DNA of 14,210 nt from JAGOUU01 sp964387745 (GCA_964387745.1 CAYLXL010000048.1:1-14210), one strand, 5' to 3'; positions 6,625 through 13,908 are shown, counted from the first letter of the stretch. The notes: a model not told the origin generated them from the sequence alone. Translations and numbers: made by a program.

Positions 6625-7935
6625 TTAAGATGATCGTGTAATAAAAAATATAATAAATATTAGACACAAAACCCACATCATCGGGTGTACAGTTGAGTTT
6701 GTGTCTTTTTTACAAAACAACTTTAAAAAGCAATAACTTATAATGCCAAAACCAATCCCATCAGCTATAGAAAACGTAAAGGGAATCATCATTAAAGTCA
6801 AAGCTGCTGGTATGGCATCTGTTAATATATTCCATTTGATTTCAGCTAAGTGCTCAATCATCAAACAGGCTATATAAAGCAATGCTGGAGCTGTAGCATA
6901 GATAGGGACTAATTTGATTAAAGGTGAAATAATCAAAGCTAAAAGAAAACAAACGCCTACAGTAATGGCTGTTAGCCCTGTGCGTCCTCCTGCTTTCATA
7001 CCAGCAGCACTCTCAATATAGGGTGATGTCGGGGTAGTGCCAAATAAAGATCCCGTAATGACAGTTATGCTATTAGCTAAGAGAGCTTTAGAGTTGCGTT
7101 GATTGTTTTCAGTTTTACTTTTGTTTCTTATTATTGCTAATAGCGTACCTGTACTATCAAATAAGACGACGAATAAAAAAGTTAAAATAATACTGATTGT
7201 GTGATGATCAAAGTTAAGATTATTAAATGATAAACTAAAAAATGTTGAAAAATCTATTATAGAATTATTAGAATTATGCTCAGTAACGGCAGCGGGCATG
7301 TCACCTAAAAGAAAATTTAATAAAGTAGTTAGTATAATAGCAATTATAATAGCTCCTGGAACTTTATAATTTTCCATAATTATAATACTAAGAAAACCAA
7401 ACAGAGCAAGCAGAGTAGAGAGATTGGCTAAGTTCCCCATTTCAGGAAAGCCATTTTGGGATACACTAACTAGCCCAATCTGCTTTAAAGCTATATAGCC
7501 TATGAATATACCTATTCCACTAGAGATTGCTAAACTCAAGCTTTCGGGGATGGCGTCTAGTATCCATGTTTTAATAGGTGTGATACAAATCAAAAAAAAC
7601 AATATTCCAGATATAAAAATTAGCCCCAAAGCATCTTGCCAAGCAATGCCAAGATTGTTAGTAATCTGGTAAGCAAAATAAGCATTCATAGCCATGCCAG
7701 GGGCAATCCCCAGTGGGTAATTGGCCAAGAGCCCGATCAAGAAGCAACCGAGCGCTGAAGTAAAGCACGTGGCTAAGAAGACGCTATTAGGGTCCATCCC
7801 GGTCTGGCCTAATATAGAAGGGTTGACGACGACTATATAGGCCATGGTTAAGAACGTTGTGATACCAGCACGTATCTCTTGGTTTATGGAAGTTTTGTTA
7901 CCAGATAAATTAAAAAAACGGGAGATATGTTGCAT
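6625..7935 (-). CDS. AzgA/PbuG-type purine permease (NCS2 family)
   Basis: This inner-membrane proton-coupled transporter would take up adenine, guanine or hypoxanthine for salvage; which base cannot be told. Numbered from the ATG at 7935 it has 436 residues with 12 or more hydrophobic segments. Family motifs are GITTFLTMAYIVVVNP (24-39), NYPLGIAPGMAMNAYF (72-87), FDSTGT (259-264) and TSPYIESAAG (303-312, with E308). D260 and E308 lie in the two half-helix segments that bind substrate in this family. An upstream TTG at 8001 is in frame and would add 22 residues, but homologues begin near MQHISRFF and that TTG is the first triplet of a good -35 box, so I use the ATG. The gene borders the island: its promoter lies inside a 114-bp sequence repeated at 13885-14127. 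Confidence 0.92.
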   Translation of the reverse strand: MQHISRFFNLSGNKTSINQEIRAGITTFLTMAYIVVVNPSILGQTGMDPNSVFLATCFTSALGCFLIGLLANYPLGIAPGMAMNAYFAYQITNNLGIAWQDALGLIFISGILFFLICITPIKTWILDAIPESLSLAISSGIGIFIGYIALKQIGLVSVSQNGFPEMGNLANLSTLLALFGFLSIIIMENYKVPGAIIIAIILTTLLNFLLGDMPAAVTEHNSNNSIIDFSTFFSLSFNNLNFDHHTISIILTFLFVVLFDSTGTLLAIIRNKSKTENNQRNSKALLANSITVITGSLFGTTPTSPYIESAAGMKAGGRTGLTAITVGVCFLLALIISPLIKLVPIYATAPALLYIACLMIEHLAEIKWNILTDAIPAALTLMMIPFTFSIADGIGFGIISYCFLKLFCKKDTNSTVHPMMWVLCLIFIIFFITRSS

Positions 7936-7968
7936 AGGTGAGATAATATAACTGTTTGATATTACTAC

Positions 7969-8082
7969 CAAGAATATAACTGTTGTTATTCTTATCGTCA
8001 ATGATTAAAAGTGAGTTATAAACGAGTGGTTTATAACTCATATTTTGGCTTAAAATGAGTTATAAAAACTCGATTTATAACT
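7969..8082 (+). repeat. 114-bp direct repeat, left copy
   Basis: This copy contains the permease promoter, the whole first palindrome of the operator array and nearly all of the second. It differs from the right copy at only three bases, all within 8026-8029, which is the non-palindromic spacer of the first unit. Homology stops sharply at both ends. Confidence 0.85.
7973..8001 (-). promoter_or_regulatory. Promoter of the purine permease
   Basis: Read on the minus strand, TTGACG (8001-7996), a 17-bp spacer and TATATT (7978-7973) form a strong sigma70 promoter. Transcription would start near 7966, about 30 bases before the ATG at 7935. The first palindrome of the operator array begins 11 bp upstream of the -35 box. 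The same promoter exists in the second repeat copy but is split there by the 121-bp insert. Confidence 0.6.
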
Positions 8083-8128
8083 CAAAAAATGCTAAATTTT
8101 GAGTTATAAATAATATTTTTATAACTCA
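8012..8128. promoter_or_regulatory. Three tandem 29-bp palindromes on a 44-bp period (operator array)
   Basis: Units at 8012-8040, 8056-8084 and 8100-8128 each consist of TGAGTTATAAA, a 7-bp spacer and TTTATAACTCA. All six 11-bp arms are perfect. The spacers differ (CGAGTGG, AACTCGA, TAATATT) and so do the 15-bp gaps between units, so arms and spacing are what is conserved. The array fills the space between the leftward permease promoter and the rightward fic gene, whose ATG is 18 bp beyond the last arm. A TTGAGT/TATAAC pair inside unit 3 (spacer 15) is a possible fic promoter that a bound protein would mask. The winged helix of the adjacent Fic protein is the obvious candidate binder; that is inference. 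Confidence 0.75.
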
Positions 8129-8146
8129 CAAGCAATAGGTCAACTT

Positions 8147-9283
8147 ATGTGGAATTGGCAACTAAACGACTGGCCAAATTTTACCTATGATAAATCTCAG
8201 TTATCGCAACTTGAGGATAAATTTTTACATATTTCAGGTCTATTATTTGGAGCGATCCAGCATGTTAACACAGGTGATAAAAACACATTATTAATAGAAA
8301 TACTGAGCGAAGAAGCGTTAGATACATCGGCTATCGAGGGCAGTTTTCTTAACCGTGAAAGTCTTCAGTTGTCTTTGATTAAAAATTTTGGTCTCAATAA
8401 TACAAATTTAAATGATCGCACGATTGCTAGACATGTTCCATTGGCTGAGCAAGGTATTGCTAATCTGATGGTAGATCTTTATACGAATTATGAACAAAAA
8501 TTAACCCATGAGGCTATGTTTGCTTGGCATAAGATGATTACATTAGGTCGAACAGATTTAGATACAGTTGGTGGCTATAGAGTGCACGAAGATGACATGC
8601 AGATTGTTTCAGGTTTAATGCATAAGCCTACAATACATTTTGTTGCGCCGCCATCAGTAGCAATGCCAAAAGAGATGGATTTATTTATTCAGTGGTTTAA
8701 TAAAACAGAAAAAAATAAAAATACAGTAATACCTGCTTTAGCTAGGGCAGGAATAGCGCATCTTTATTTTGTCGCTATTCATCCGTTTGAAGACGGCAAT
8801 GGCCGTATAGCTAGAGCGTTAGCACAAAAAGTTCTATGTCAATCGGTTAATAAACCGCTATTATTAGCTATATCACGCACGATTAAAAAAAATATAAAAG
8901 CTTATTATAAGCATTTAAATGCAAGTAATAAGAGCTTAGATATAACACCATGGCTGGTTTACTTTGCTAATCTGATTATAGATTCACACAGTTACACGAA
9001 TGAGCTAATAAAGTTTATTATTACTAAGACAAAATTTTATGACTTACACAAAGATAAGTTTAATACTAGACAGGAAAAAGTTATTGAAAAGCTTTTTGCC
9101 GCAGGCCCTGATGGATTTTTTGGTGGACTTAGCGCTGAAAATTACATTAGTATTACTAGAGCAGCTCGTGCAACTGCAACTCGCGATTTGCATGATTTAG
9201 TAAAAAAGCAAATATTGTTTAGAACAGGTGAGTTAAAAAGCACCCGTTATTATTTGAATTTGATAGGTCTGAAAACTATCTAA
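8147..9283 (+). CDS. fic: Fic family AMP-transferase, class II, with C-terminal winged helix
   Basis: Fic enzymes usually transfer AMP from ATP to a hydroxyl of a target protein. The 378 residues begin with a DUF4172-type N-terminus (MWNWQLNDWPNFTYD). Next comes the autoinhibitory helix motif T60-SAI-E64-G65, matching (S/T)xxxE(G/N) and placed N-terminal to the Fic core as in class II enzymes. The core signature H212-PFEDGNGRIAR-223 is complete, with catalytic H212 and the anion-binding loop, so activity is expected once the inhibitory glutamate is displaced. Residues about 306-375 look like a winged helix (ITRAARATATRDLHDLVKKQ as recognition region), suggesting DNA binding and possibly autoregulation at the palindromes upstream. 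The ATG is preceded by a weak TAGGT. Target protein unknown. The last 27 coding bases before the divergent tail recur at 13839-13865 as a scrap of a paralogue. Confidence 0.93.
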   Translation: MWNWQLNDWPNFTYDKSQLSQLEDKFLHISGLLFGAIQHVNTGDKNTLLIEILSEEALDTSAIEGSFLNRESLQLSLIKNFGLNNTNLNDRTIARHVPLAEQGIANLMVDLYTNYEQKLTHEAMFAWHKMITLGRTDLDTVGGYRVHEDDMQIVSGLMHKPTIHFVAPPSVAMPKEMDLFIQWFNKTEKNKNTVIPALARAGIAHLYFVAIHPFEDGNGRIARALAQKVLCQSVNKPLLLAISRTIKKNIKAYYKHLNASNKSLDITPWLVYFANLIIDSHSYTNELIKFIITKTKFYDLHKDKFNTRQEKVIEKLFAAGPDGFFGGLSAENYISITRAARATATRDLHDLVKKQILFRTGELKSTRYYLNLIGLKTI

Positions 9284-9299
9284 CTAAATAATGTTTCTG

Positions 9300-9328
9300 T
9301 TGTAAAGAATGACTCATCTCAATATAAT
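9300..9328 (+). promoter_or_regulatory. Promoter of the SNF2-SWIM operon
   Basis: TTGTAA (9300-9305), a 17-bp spacer and a consensus TATAAT (9323-9328) lie just past the fic stop. Initiation near 9335 would give a leader of about 45 bases before the SNF2 ATG at 9380. This makes SNF2-SWIM an independent transcription unit rather than a read-through from fic. Confidence 0.65.
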
Positions 9329-9379
9329 ACGGAGCAAAATTGATCAGAATGTTTTTCATTAGCAAATCGCAGAGTTATT

Positions 9380-12115
9380 ATGCAAGCAACAACATTAGAA
9401 AATATAGATTCCGATTATTCGCTGCTATCTTTGTCGTTCACTCCTCAGGGCCATTTAAAAGTTAGGACATTAACAGAAGATGAGTTAGGTACAACTGCGT
9501 CACTTATTAACGATAAAAGGATAGCCAATGCATTTTTGAGGTCGCAAGAAGAGGGATTGTATCAACTTGTAAAAGCTACATACAATGACAATTGGTCAAA
9601 AACACTTATTTACTGGCGCAATTTTATAAGTGGTTATATTAAAGCTCTTTGTTACAGTTCAGTAGATGAATCATTAGTAAATATTCCAGTACCTAATGAT
9701 GAGGATATTTTAAAATGGCAATTAGACATTCCTCCCATGACAGGCAGTGAGTATGTTACCCAAGCTAGCTTAATCCTCATTTGGCAATCTTTTGGTAATT
9801 TTATTAGTAATAAAGTTATCCAAGAATATACTAATATCAGTCAATTTTTAGCTAAAGAGCTGCCTACATGGCAACAAGTTGGTAGAGTATGTTTTCATTT
9901 AGCTGAAAATAAACAAGATCCTAATTTGCCGTTTGCCTTTATGGCAACTTATGCTGAATCCTTAACTACTAAAAGTAATATAAAATATAAGCCACTTAGC
10001 GTAGCTTTAAAAGAATATGCGGGTGAGCTTAATAAACAAGCACTAACCAATTTATTGCGTCCCATAAACAATGCTGCTAAGAATTGCTCCTGGCTTGCTG
10101 AGTTGATTGATGGCCATGACATCTATCATCCTTTAGCCTGGACGCCTCAAGAGGCATTTCAATTATTAAAATCTGTATCAATATTAGAAGACGCAGGCCT
10201 AATCGTTAAGCTACCGAATTGGTGGAAGAAGCGCGCTAACCCTAAAGTCCAAGTGACCATAGGAAATAATTCTAGTAAGAAATTTACTGCCAATGAGCTC
10301 TTAAATTTTGATGTCTCCATCGTACTTGATGGCGAGAATTTGACTAAACAAGAATTAGATGAAATTATGGCTAGCCCTTCTGGCGTTATGATGTTGCGTG
10401 GAGAGTGGGTGTTTGTTGATAAAGAAAAATTAAATCAAGCAGTACAACATTGGCAACAAGTGCAAAAGCAAGTTGGTAATAACGGCATTTCTTTTATTGA
10501 AGGCATGCGTCTACTTGCTGGAGTAAATAATCAATTAGCTTACGATGATATAGAGGAAATCACTGAGTGGCATGGGGTGCAAGCTGGCGATGAGCTTAAA
10601 AAAATCTTAAAATACTTGCGTGAGCCATCAGTAGTCAAAAATAATTTTCCTAAAAATTTACTGCAAGCTGAACTTAGAGATTATCAAGAAACAGGCGTTG
10701 CTTGGTTACATTTATTAACAGAACTGGGGTTGGGAGCTTGTTTAGCCGACGATATGGGGCTTGGTAAAACAATCCAATTAATTGCTTTGCTGTTGCTTTA
10801 TAAGAAAAACAACAGCAAAAATAAACCAAGTATTTTAATATTACCAGCTTCTTTATTAGCCAATTGGAAATCAGAAATTAGTAAGTTTGCTCCATCAATA
10901 AAAACGTTATTTGTACATGCATCAGAGCTTAGCCGCAGTGATTTTGAAAAAATAATAAAGAATCAAGCTACAAGTTTAGATGAGATTGATTTAGTTATAA
11001 CAACTTATAGTGGTTTATTACGTCAAGATTGGTTAATCGATAAAGATTGGGGGTTGGTTATTTTAGATGAAGCTCAAGCTATAAAAAATCCTGCATCAAG
11101 GCAAACAAAATTGGTTAAAAAACTCAAAGGACAAGCGCGTATTGCCTTGACTGGTACACCGGTTGAAAATCGCCTAGGTGATTTATGGTCAATCTTTGAT
11201 TTTATTTGTCCAGGGTTGTTAGGTAGTAGTCGTGTTTTTAAAAATTTTATTAAATCATTAGAGAAATCACAGCAAGGATCCTACACACCATTGCGTAACC
11301 TAGTGGCCCCATATATTTTAAGAAGATTAAAAACCGATAAAAATATTATAAATGATCTACCAGATCTTACCGAGGTGAATGCTTGGTGTGGGCTAAGTAA
11401 ATTACAGGCTAAATTGTATAATCAAGCAGTAAATGATTTGGCCAAAAGTTTGCAAAAAGTCGAAGAGGGTATTCAGCGCAAGGGGCTCGTGCTTGCATAT
11501 CTCACAAAATTTAAACAAATATGTAACCATTCTAGCCAATTTACTGGCGATAATGAGTATATAGAAAAAAACAGTGGTAAATTTATGCGTCTGCGTGAAA
11601 TTTGTGAAGAAATTGCTGCTCGGCAAGAAAAAGTGTTGGTTTTTACACAATATCGTGAGATTACAAAATTTTTACAAATTTTTTTGGCGGAGATCTTTGG
11701 TCATACTGGGTTAGTATTGCATGGTGGTACAGCAGTAAAAAATCGAAAAAATTTAGTTGATAATTTTCAATCTGAAAATGGTAGTCCATTTTTTATACTA
11801 TCACTTAAAGCAGGTGGTACTGGTTTAAATTTAACTGCAGCTAATCATGTTATTCACTTTGATAGATGGTGGAATCCAGCAGTAGAAAAGCAAGCAACTG
11901 ATAGAGCTTATCGTATAGGTCAGAAAAAAAATGTATTAGTTCATAAGTTTGTATGTAAAGGTACTATTGAAGAAAAAATTGATAGCCTTCTTCAGGATAA
12001 AAAGATTTTAGCTGACAATATCTTGCAAAATAGCGGCGAGGCAATCCTAACAGAAATGAACGATAATGAATTATTAAAACTTGTAGCCCTTGATATAGAC
12101 AAAGCAATAATTTAA
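9380..12115 (+). CDS. SNF2/Rad54-family DEAQ-type ATPase
   Basis: This 911-residue superfamily 2 ATPase of the bacterial SNF2 (HepA/YwqA-like) group would use ATP to translocate on double-stranded DNA and displace or remodel bound proteins. Residues 1-420 form a long N-terminal region including a SNF2-associated segment (WWKKRANPKV at 281-290). The two RecA-like lobes follow: Q/I region ELRDYQETG (431-439), Walker A DDMGLGKT (457-464), Walker B ILDEAQ (561-566), motif III ALTGTP (589-594), motif V SLKAGGTGLNLT (808-819) and motif VI QATDRAYRIGQ (838-848). All are intact. The TAA is 9 bp before the SWIM gene, a pairing known from B. subtilis ywqA-ywqB. Helicases of this class also occur in phage-defence loci such as DISARM, but no methylase or other DISARM partner is here, so a defence role is only a possibility. 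Confidence 0.93.
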   Translation: MQATTLENIDSDYSLLSLSFTPQGHLKVRTLTEDELGTTASLINDKRIANAFLRSQEEGLYQLVKATYNDNWSKTLIYWRNFISGYIKALCYSSVDESLVNIPVPNDEDILKWQLDIPPMTGSEYVTQASLILIWQSFGNFISNKVIQEYTNISQFLAKELPTWQQVGRVCFHLAENKQDPNLPFAFMATYAESLTTKSNIKYKPLSVALKEYAGELNKQALTNLLRPINNAAKNCSWLAELIDGHDIYHPLAWTPQEAFQLLKSVSILEDAGLIVKLPNWWKKRANPKVQVTIGNNSSKKFTANELLNFDVSIVLDGENLTKQELDEIMASPSGVMMLRGEWVFVDKEKLNQAVQHWQQVQKQVGNNGISFIEGMRLLAGVNNQLAYDDIEEITEWHGVQAGDELKKILKYLREPSVVKNNFPKNLLQAELRDYQETGVAWLHLLTELGLGACLADDMGLGKTIQLIALLLLYKKNNSKNKPSILILPASLLANWKSEISKFAPSIKTLFVHASELSRSDFEKIIKNQATSLDEIDLVITTYSGLLRQDWLIDKDWGLVILDEAQAIKNPASRQTKLVKKLKGQARIALTGTPVENRLGDLWSIFDFICPGLLGSSRVFKNFIKSLEKSQQGSYTPLRNLVAPYILRRLKTDKNIINDLPDLTEVNAWCGLSKLQAKLYNQAVNDLAKSLQKVEEGIQRKGLVLAYLTKFKQICNHSSQFTGDNEYIEKNSGKFMRLREICEEIAARQEKVLVFTQYREITKFLQIFLAEIFGHTGLVLHGGTAVKNRKNLVDNFQSENGSPFFILSLKAGGTGLNLTAANHVIHFDRWWNPAVEKQATDRAYRIGQKKNVLVHKFVCKGTIEEKIDSLLQDKKILADNILQNSGEAILTEMNDNELLKLVALDIDKAII

Positions 12116-12124
12116 GGATGGTTT

Positions 12125-12883
12125 ATGGGGTGGTTTTATCCAGAATATGTCCCGGTCGCACAAAGAATTAAAAATGCGCAAAAGAAAATTGAAAAACTTC
12201 AAAAAAAGGGCAAAAATATTGTACCACTTATTAAGCCAGGCAGAAAAATTACTACCACATTTTGGGGTAATAGTTGGTGTAATCATATAGAGTCTTTTAG
12301 TGATTATGAAAGTAGATTAGCACGTGGCAGGACATTAGTTAGAAATGGCTCAGTATGTCATTTAGAAATATTAAATGGCAAAGTTAATGCTATGGTGGCA
12401 GGTAGTGAATTATATAATATTAATATAACTATTAAAAACCTAAATAATAGTAAATGGCTGAATATTAAAAACTTTTGTAGTGGCAAAATTGGCTCCATAT
12501 TGGATCTATTATCTGGCAACTTATCAGATAGTATAATGAATATTGTTTGTGATCAAAATAGTGGTTTGTTCCCGCTGCCAGGAGAAATAGAATTAGATTG
12601 TAGTTGCCCTGATTGGGCAGTTATGTGCAAGCACGTTGCTGCTGTGCTCTATGGCGTAGGGGTTCGATTAGAAAGTGAACCGGCGGAAATATTTAAATTA
12701 AGAGGCGTCAACTACGAGGAATTGATAGATATTAGTCAGGCTGTGACTGACATAATAAATACTCAAGGCAAAAGTAAGCGCTTATCATTGGAGCTCTTGT
12801 CATCAGTCTTTGATATTGAATTTGATGAGCAAATACACGTTGAGAATTTACAGAACAAAACACTCTCAAAAAATAACAGCTGA
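12125..12883 (+). CDS. SWIM zinc-finger protein, partner of the SNF2 ATPase
   Basis: The 252 residues contain one SWIM finger with the CxCx(n)CxH pattern: C159, C161, C168 and H170 (DCSCPDWAVMCKH). It is expected to bind zinc and take part in DNA or protein contact. The N-terminal half carries the family block TTFWGNSWCNHIES (43-56), RLARGRTLVRNGSV (64-77) and MVAGSELYNINI (90-101), typical of stand-alone bacterial SWIM proteins found next to SNF2 ATPases. The 9-bp gap, AAGGA-type ribosome-binding site overlapping the upstream stop, and shared orientation indicate one operon and probably one complex. The C-terminal 35 residues are polar and poorly conserved-looking. No catalytic motif is seen. 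What the pair acts on is unknown. Confidence 0.88.
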   Translation: MGWFYPEYVPVAQRIKNAQKKIEKLQKKGKNIVPLIKPGRKITTTFWGNSWCNHIESFSDYESRLARGRTLVRNGSVCHLEILNGKVNAMVAGSELYNINITIKNLNNSKWLNIKNFCSGKIGSILDLLSGNLSDSIMNIVCDQNSGLFPLPGEIELDCSCPDWAVMCKHVAAVLYGVGVRLESEPAEIFKLRGVNYEELIDISQAVTDIINTQGKSKRLSLELLSSVFDIEFDEQIHVENLQNKTLSKNNS

Positions 12884-12944
12884 AAGTATTGAATATGTAT
12901 ATAAGATTATATTTTCCTCGCCTAAAAACTTAGTCTTATGTGAT

Positions 12945-13029
12945 CAAAAATAGAACACATTGTTGTATAATAACTCTATTTATCATAAGGTTAATATTGA
13001 TTTAGTTGTTTTAAAATGTTCTATTTTTG
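12945..13029. promoter_or_regulatory. 13-bp perfect inverted repeat upstream of the AbiEi-like gene
   Basis: CAAAAATAGAACA (12945-12957) is perfectly complementary to 13017-13029, with 59 bases between. The right arm abuts the -35 box of the gene's promoter at 13030. The left arm lies just before a TATAAT at 12966-12971. AbiEi-type antitoxins are known to repress their own operons by binding inverted repeats in the promoter, so this is a good operator candidate. Confidence 0.5.
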
Positions 13030-13058
13030 TTGATTTTATACAAAGCCTATACTACAAT
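13030..13058 (+). promoter_or_regulatory. Promoter of the AbiEi-like gene
   Basis: TTGATT (13030-13035), a 17-bp spacer and TACAAT (13053-13058) make a plausible sigma70 promoter. Initiation near 13065 gives a leader of about 35 bases before the ATG at 13100. The adjoining inverted-repeat arm would let a bound repressor block polymerase. Confidence 0.55.
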
Positions 13059-13099
13059 ATATAGTAAGTTAGATTTAGATAAAATAGAGTCTCTACATT

Positions 13100-13510
13100 A
13101 TGTCAAGAATTACTTTAAAATCGCAAATTGAAACAAAGATTAAGAGATCCAGAAAAAACGTTTTTTTGCGTGAAGATTTTGAAAAACTGGGTGGTTATGT
13201 ACAAGTGGGTAGGGCACTTAACACTCTTATTAAATGCGGAGCACTGCTTAAGATTGGTTATGGTTTATATGCTAAAGCTATTGAGAATCCTTTGACAAAA
13301 AAACCTATGCTCATGGCAGATGGAGGATTTATGCAGGTTTCAGAAGAAGCGTTAAAAAGACTAAAAGTTGAATGGCAGAGGGGAGATGAATTTAGGCCTG
13401 AAAACAACCCCAGCTATCAGGTACCAGTAAGCCCATCTGTGATTGTATTAAGTAGATTTAATAGAAAGATCAAAACCGACAAATTTGAATTAAAAATAAG
13501 AAAGCATTAA
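13100..13510 (+). CDS. DUF6088 / AbiEi-like putative antitoxin
   Basis: The 136-residue protein has the layout of DUF6088/AbiEi-type antitoxins: an N-terminal winged helix (about 1-60) with the typical run VFLREDFEKLGGYVQVGRAL (21-40), then a second helix and turn LIKCGALLKIGYGLYAKA (43-60), where family members read 'G.L.rl.rGiY'. The C-terminal part is basic and beta-rich (VSPSVIVLSRFNRKIK around 110-125). In type IV toxin-antitoxin systems such a protein represses its operon and counteracts a downstream nucleotidyltransferase toxin. Here the downstream ATG follows the TAA directly, consistent with coupling, but the ORF there is short, broken and does not resemble AbiEii. The Shine-Dalgarno is weak. 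Assignment rests on the pattern of the winged helix, so family membership is likely and function inferred. Confidence 0.65.
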   Translation: MSRITLKSQIETKIKRSRKNVFLREDFEKLGGYVQVGRALNTLIKCGALLKIGYGLYAKAIENPLTKKPMLMADGGFMQVSEEALKRLKVEWQRGDEFRPENNPSYQVPVSPSVIVLSRFNRKIKTDKFELKIRKH

Positions 13511-13821
13511 ATGAGACCAGATAAAAAACTTATGATTTAGCCTTAATTTCGAAAGATATCAATAGTAGTAAGGTATTAGATCTTATAACTTTGGTTATAC
13601 AAAACGATCTAGAGCAATTCGGATCAAAACACGACGATTTTTCAAAACAACCCATAAATGAATTATTATATGGCTGGGAAATTATTCTTAATGGTATAGT
13701 TCATGAGCAACGTTACAATGAGTTTACTGGGCCATTAGTTTACAATTCTGCTCCGCCTAGCTGGAAAGAGGTAAAGTCCTTATTAAAAAGTCTTATGAAA
13801 AAAATACTTTTAAAGTTATGA
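13511..13821 (+). pseudogene. Frameshifted small ORF directly after the AbiEi-like gene
   Basis: An ATG abuts the upstream stop (TAA-ATG), but the frame ends after nine codons (MRPDKKLMI). One base back, across the run of six A at 13523-13528, an open frame continues from 13528 to the TGA at 13819-13821. Restoring a seventh A gives about 103 residues starting MRPDKKTYDLALISKDINSS, with later features GWEIILNG and PPSWKEVKSLLKSLMKK. The protein is small, soluble and of no family I recognise; it lacks the motifs of an AbiEii nucleotidyltransferase. Either the gene is a recent pseudogene, or slippage on the A-run in this AT-rich genome still yields some full-length product. A TTG at 13591 is open for 76 codons but is not a persuasive start. 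By position it would be the partner of the putative antitoxin. Confidence 0.5.
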
Positions 13822-13830
13822 GATATTAAT

Positions 13831-13875
13831 ATGACTGTAAGCACCCGTTATTATTTGAATTTGATTGGGTTATAG
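13831..13875 (+). pseudogene. 3' scrap of a second fic paralogue
   Basis: Bases 13839-13865 are identical over 27 bp to 9238-9264 in the fic gene and in the same reading frame, giving STRYYLNLIGL then TAG. The bases after this differ from fic (the intact gene ends in LKTI), so this is the tail of a diverged paralogue rather than a recent copy of the intact fic. Everything upstream is lost; a chance ATG at 13831 makes a 14-codon frame. The right copy of the 114-bp repeat begins 9 bp after the stop. Confidence 0.7.
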
Positions 13876-13884
13876 ATAATCTGA

Positions 13885-13908
13885 CAAGAATATAACTGTT
13901 GTTATTCT
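13885..13908 (+). repeat. 114-bp direct repeat, right copy, first part
   Basis: These 24 bp are identical to 7969-7992. The last eight (13901-13908, GTTATTCT) are also the left target duplication of the insert that follows. This part carries the -10 box of the permease-type promoter, here cut off from its -35 box. Confidence 0.85.

Noticed and set aside
8012..8128. Regular 44-bp repeats as a CRISPR array
   Set aside because: Only three units, each a palindrome, with 15-bp gaps too short for spacers and no cas genes; an operator array fits better.
9300..13510. The SNF2, SWIM and neighbouring genes as a DISARM-type system
   Set aside because: No DNA methylase, DUF1998 protein or PLD nuclease is present, and SNF2-SWIM pairs are common outside defence loci.
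13591..13821. Independent 76-codon gene starting at TTG 13591
   Set aside because: The frame is open further upstream to the A-run and joins the ATG at 13511 with one extra base, so it is better read as the body of a frameshifted gene.
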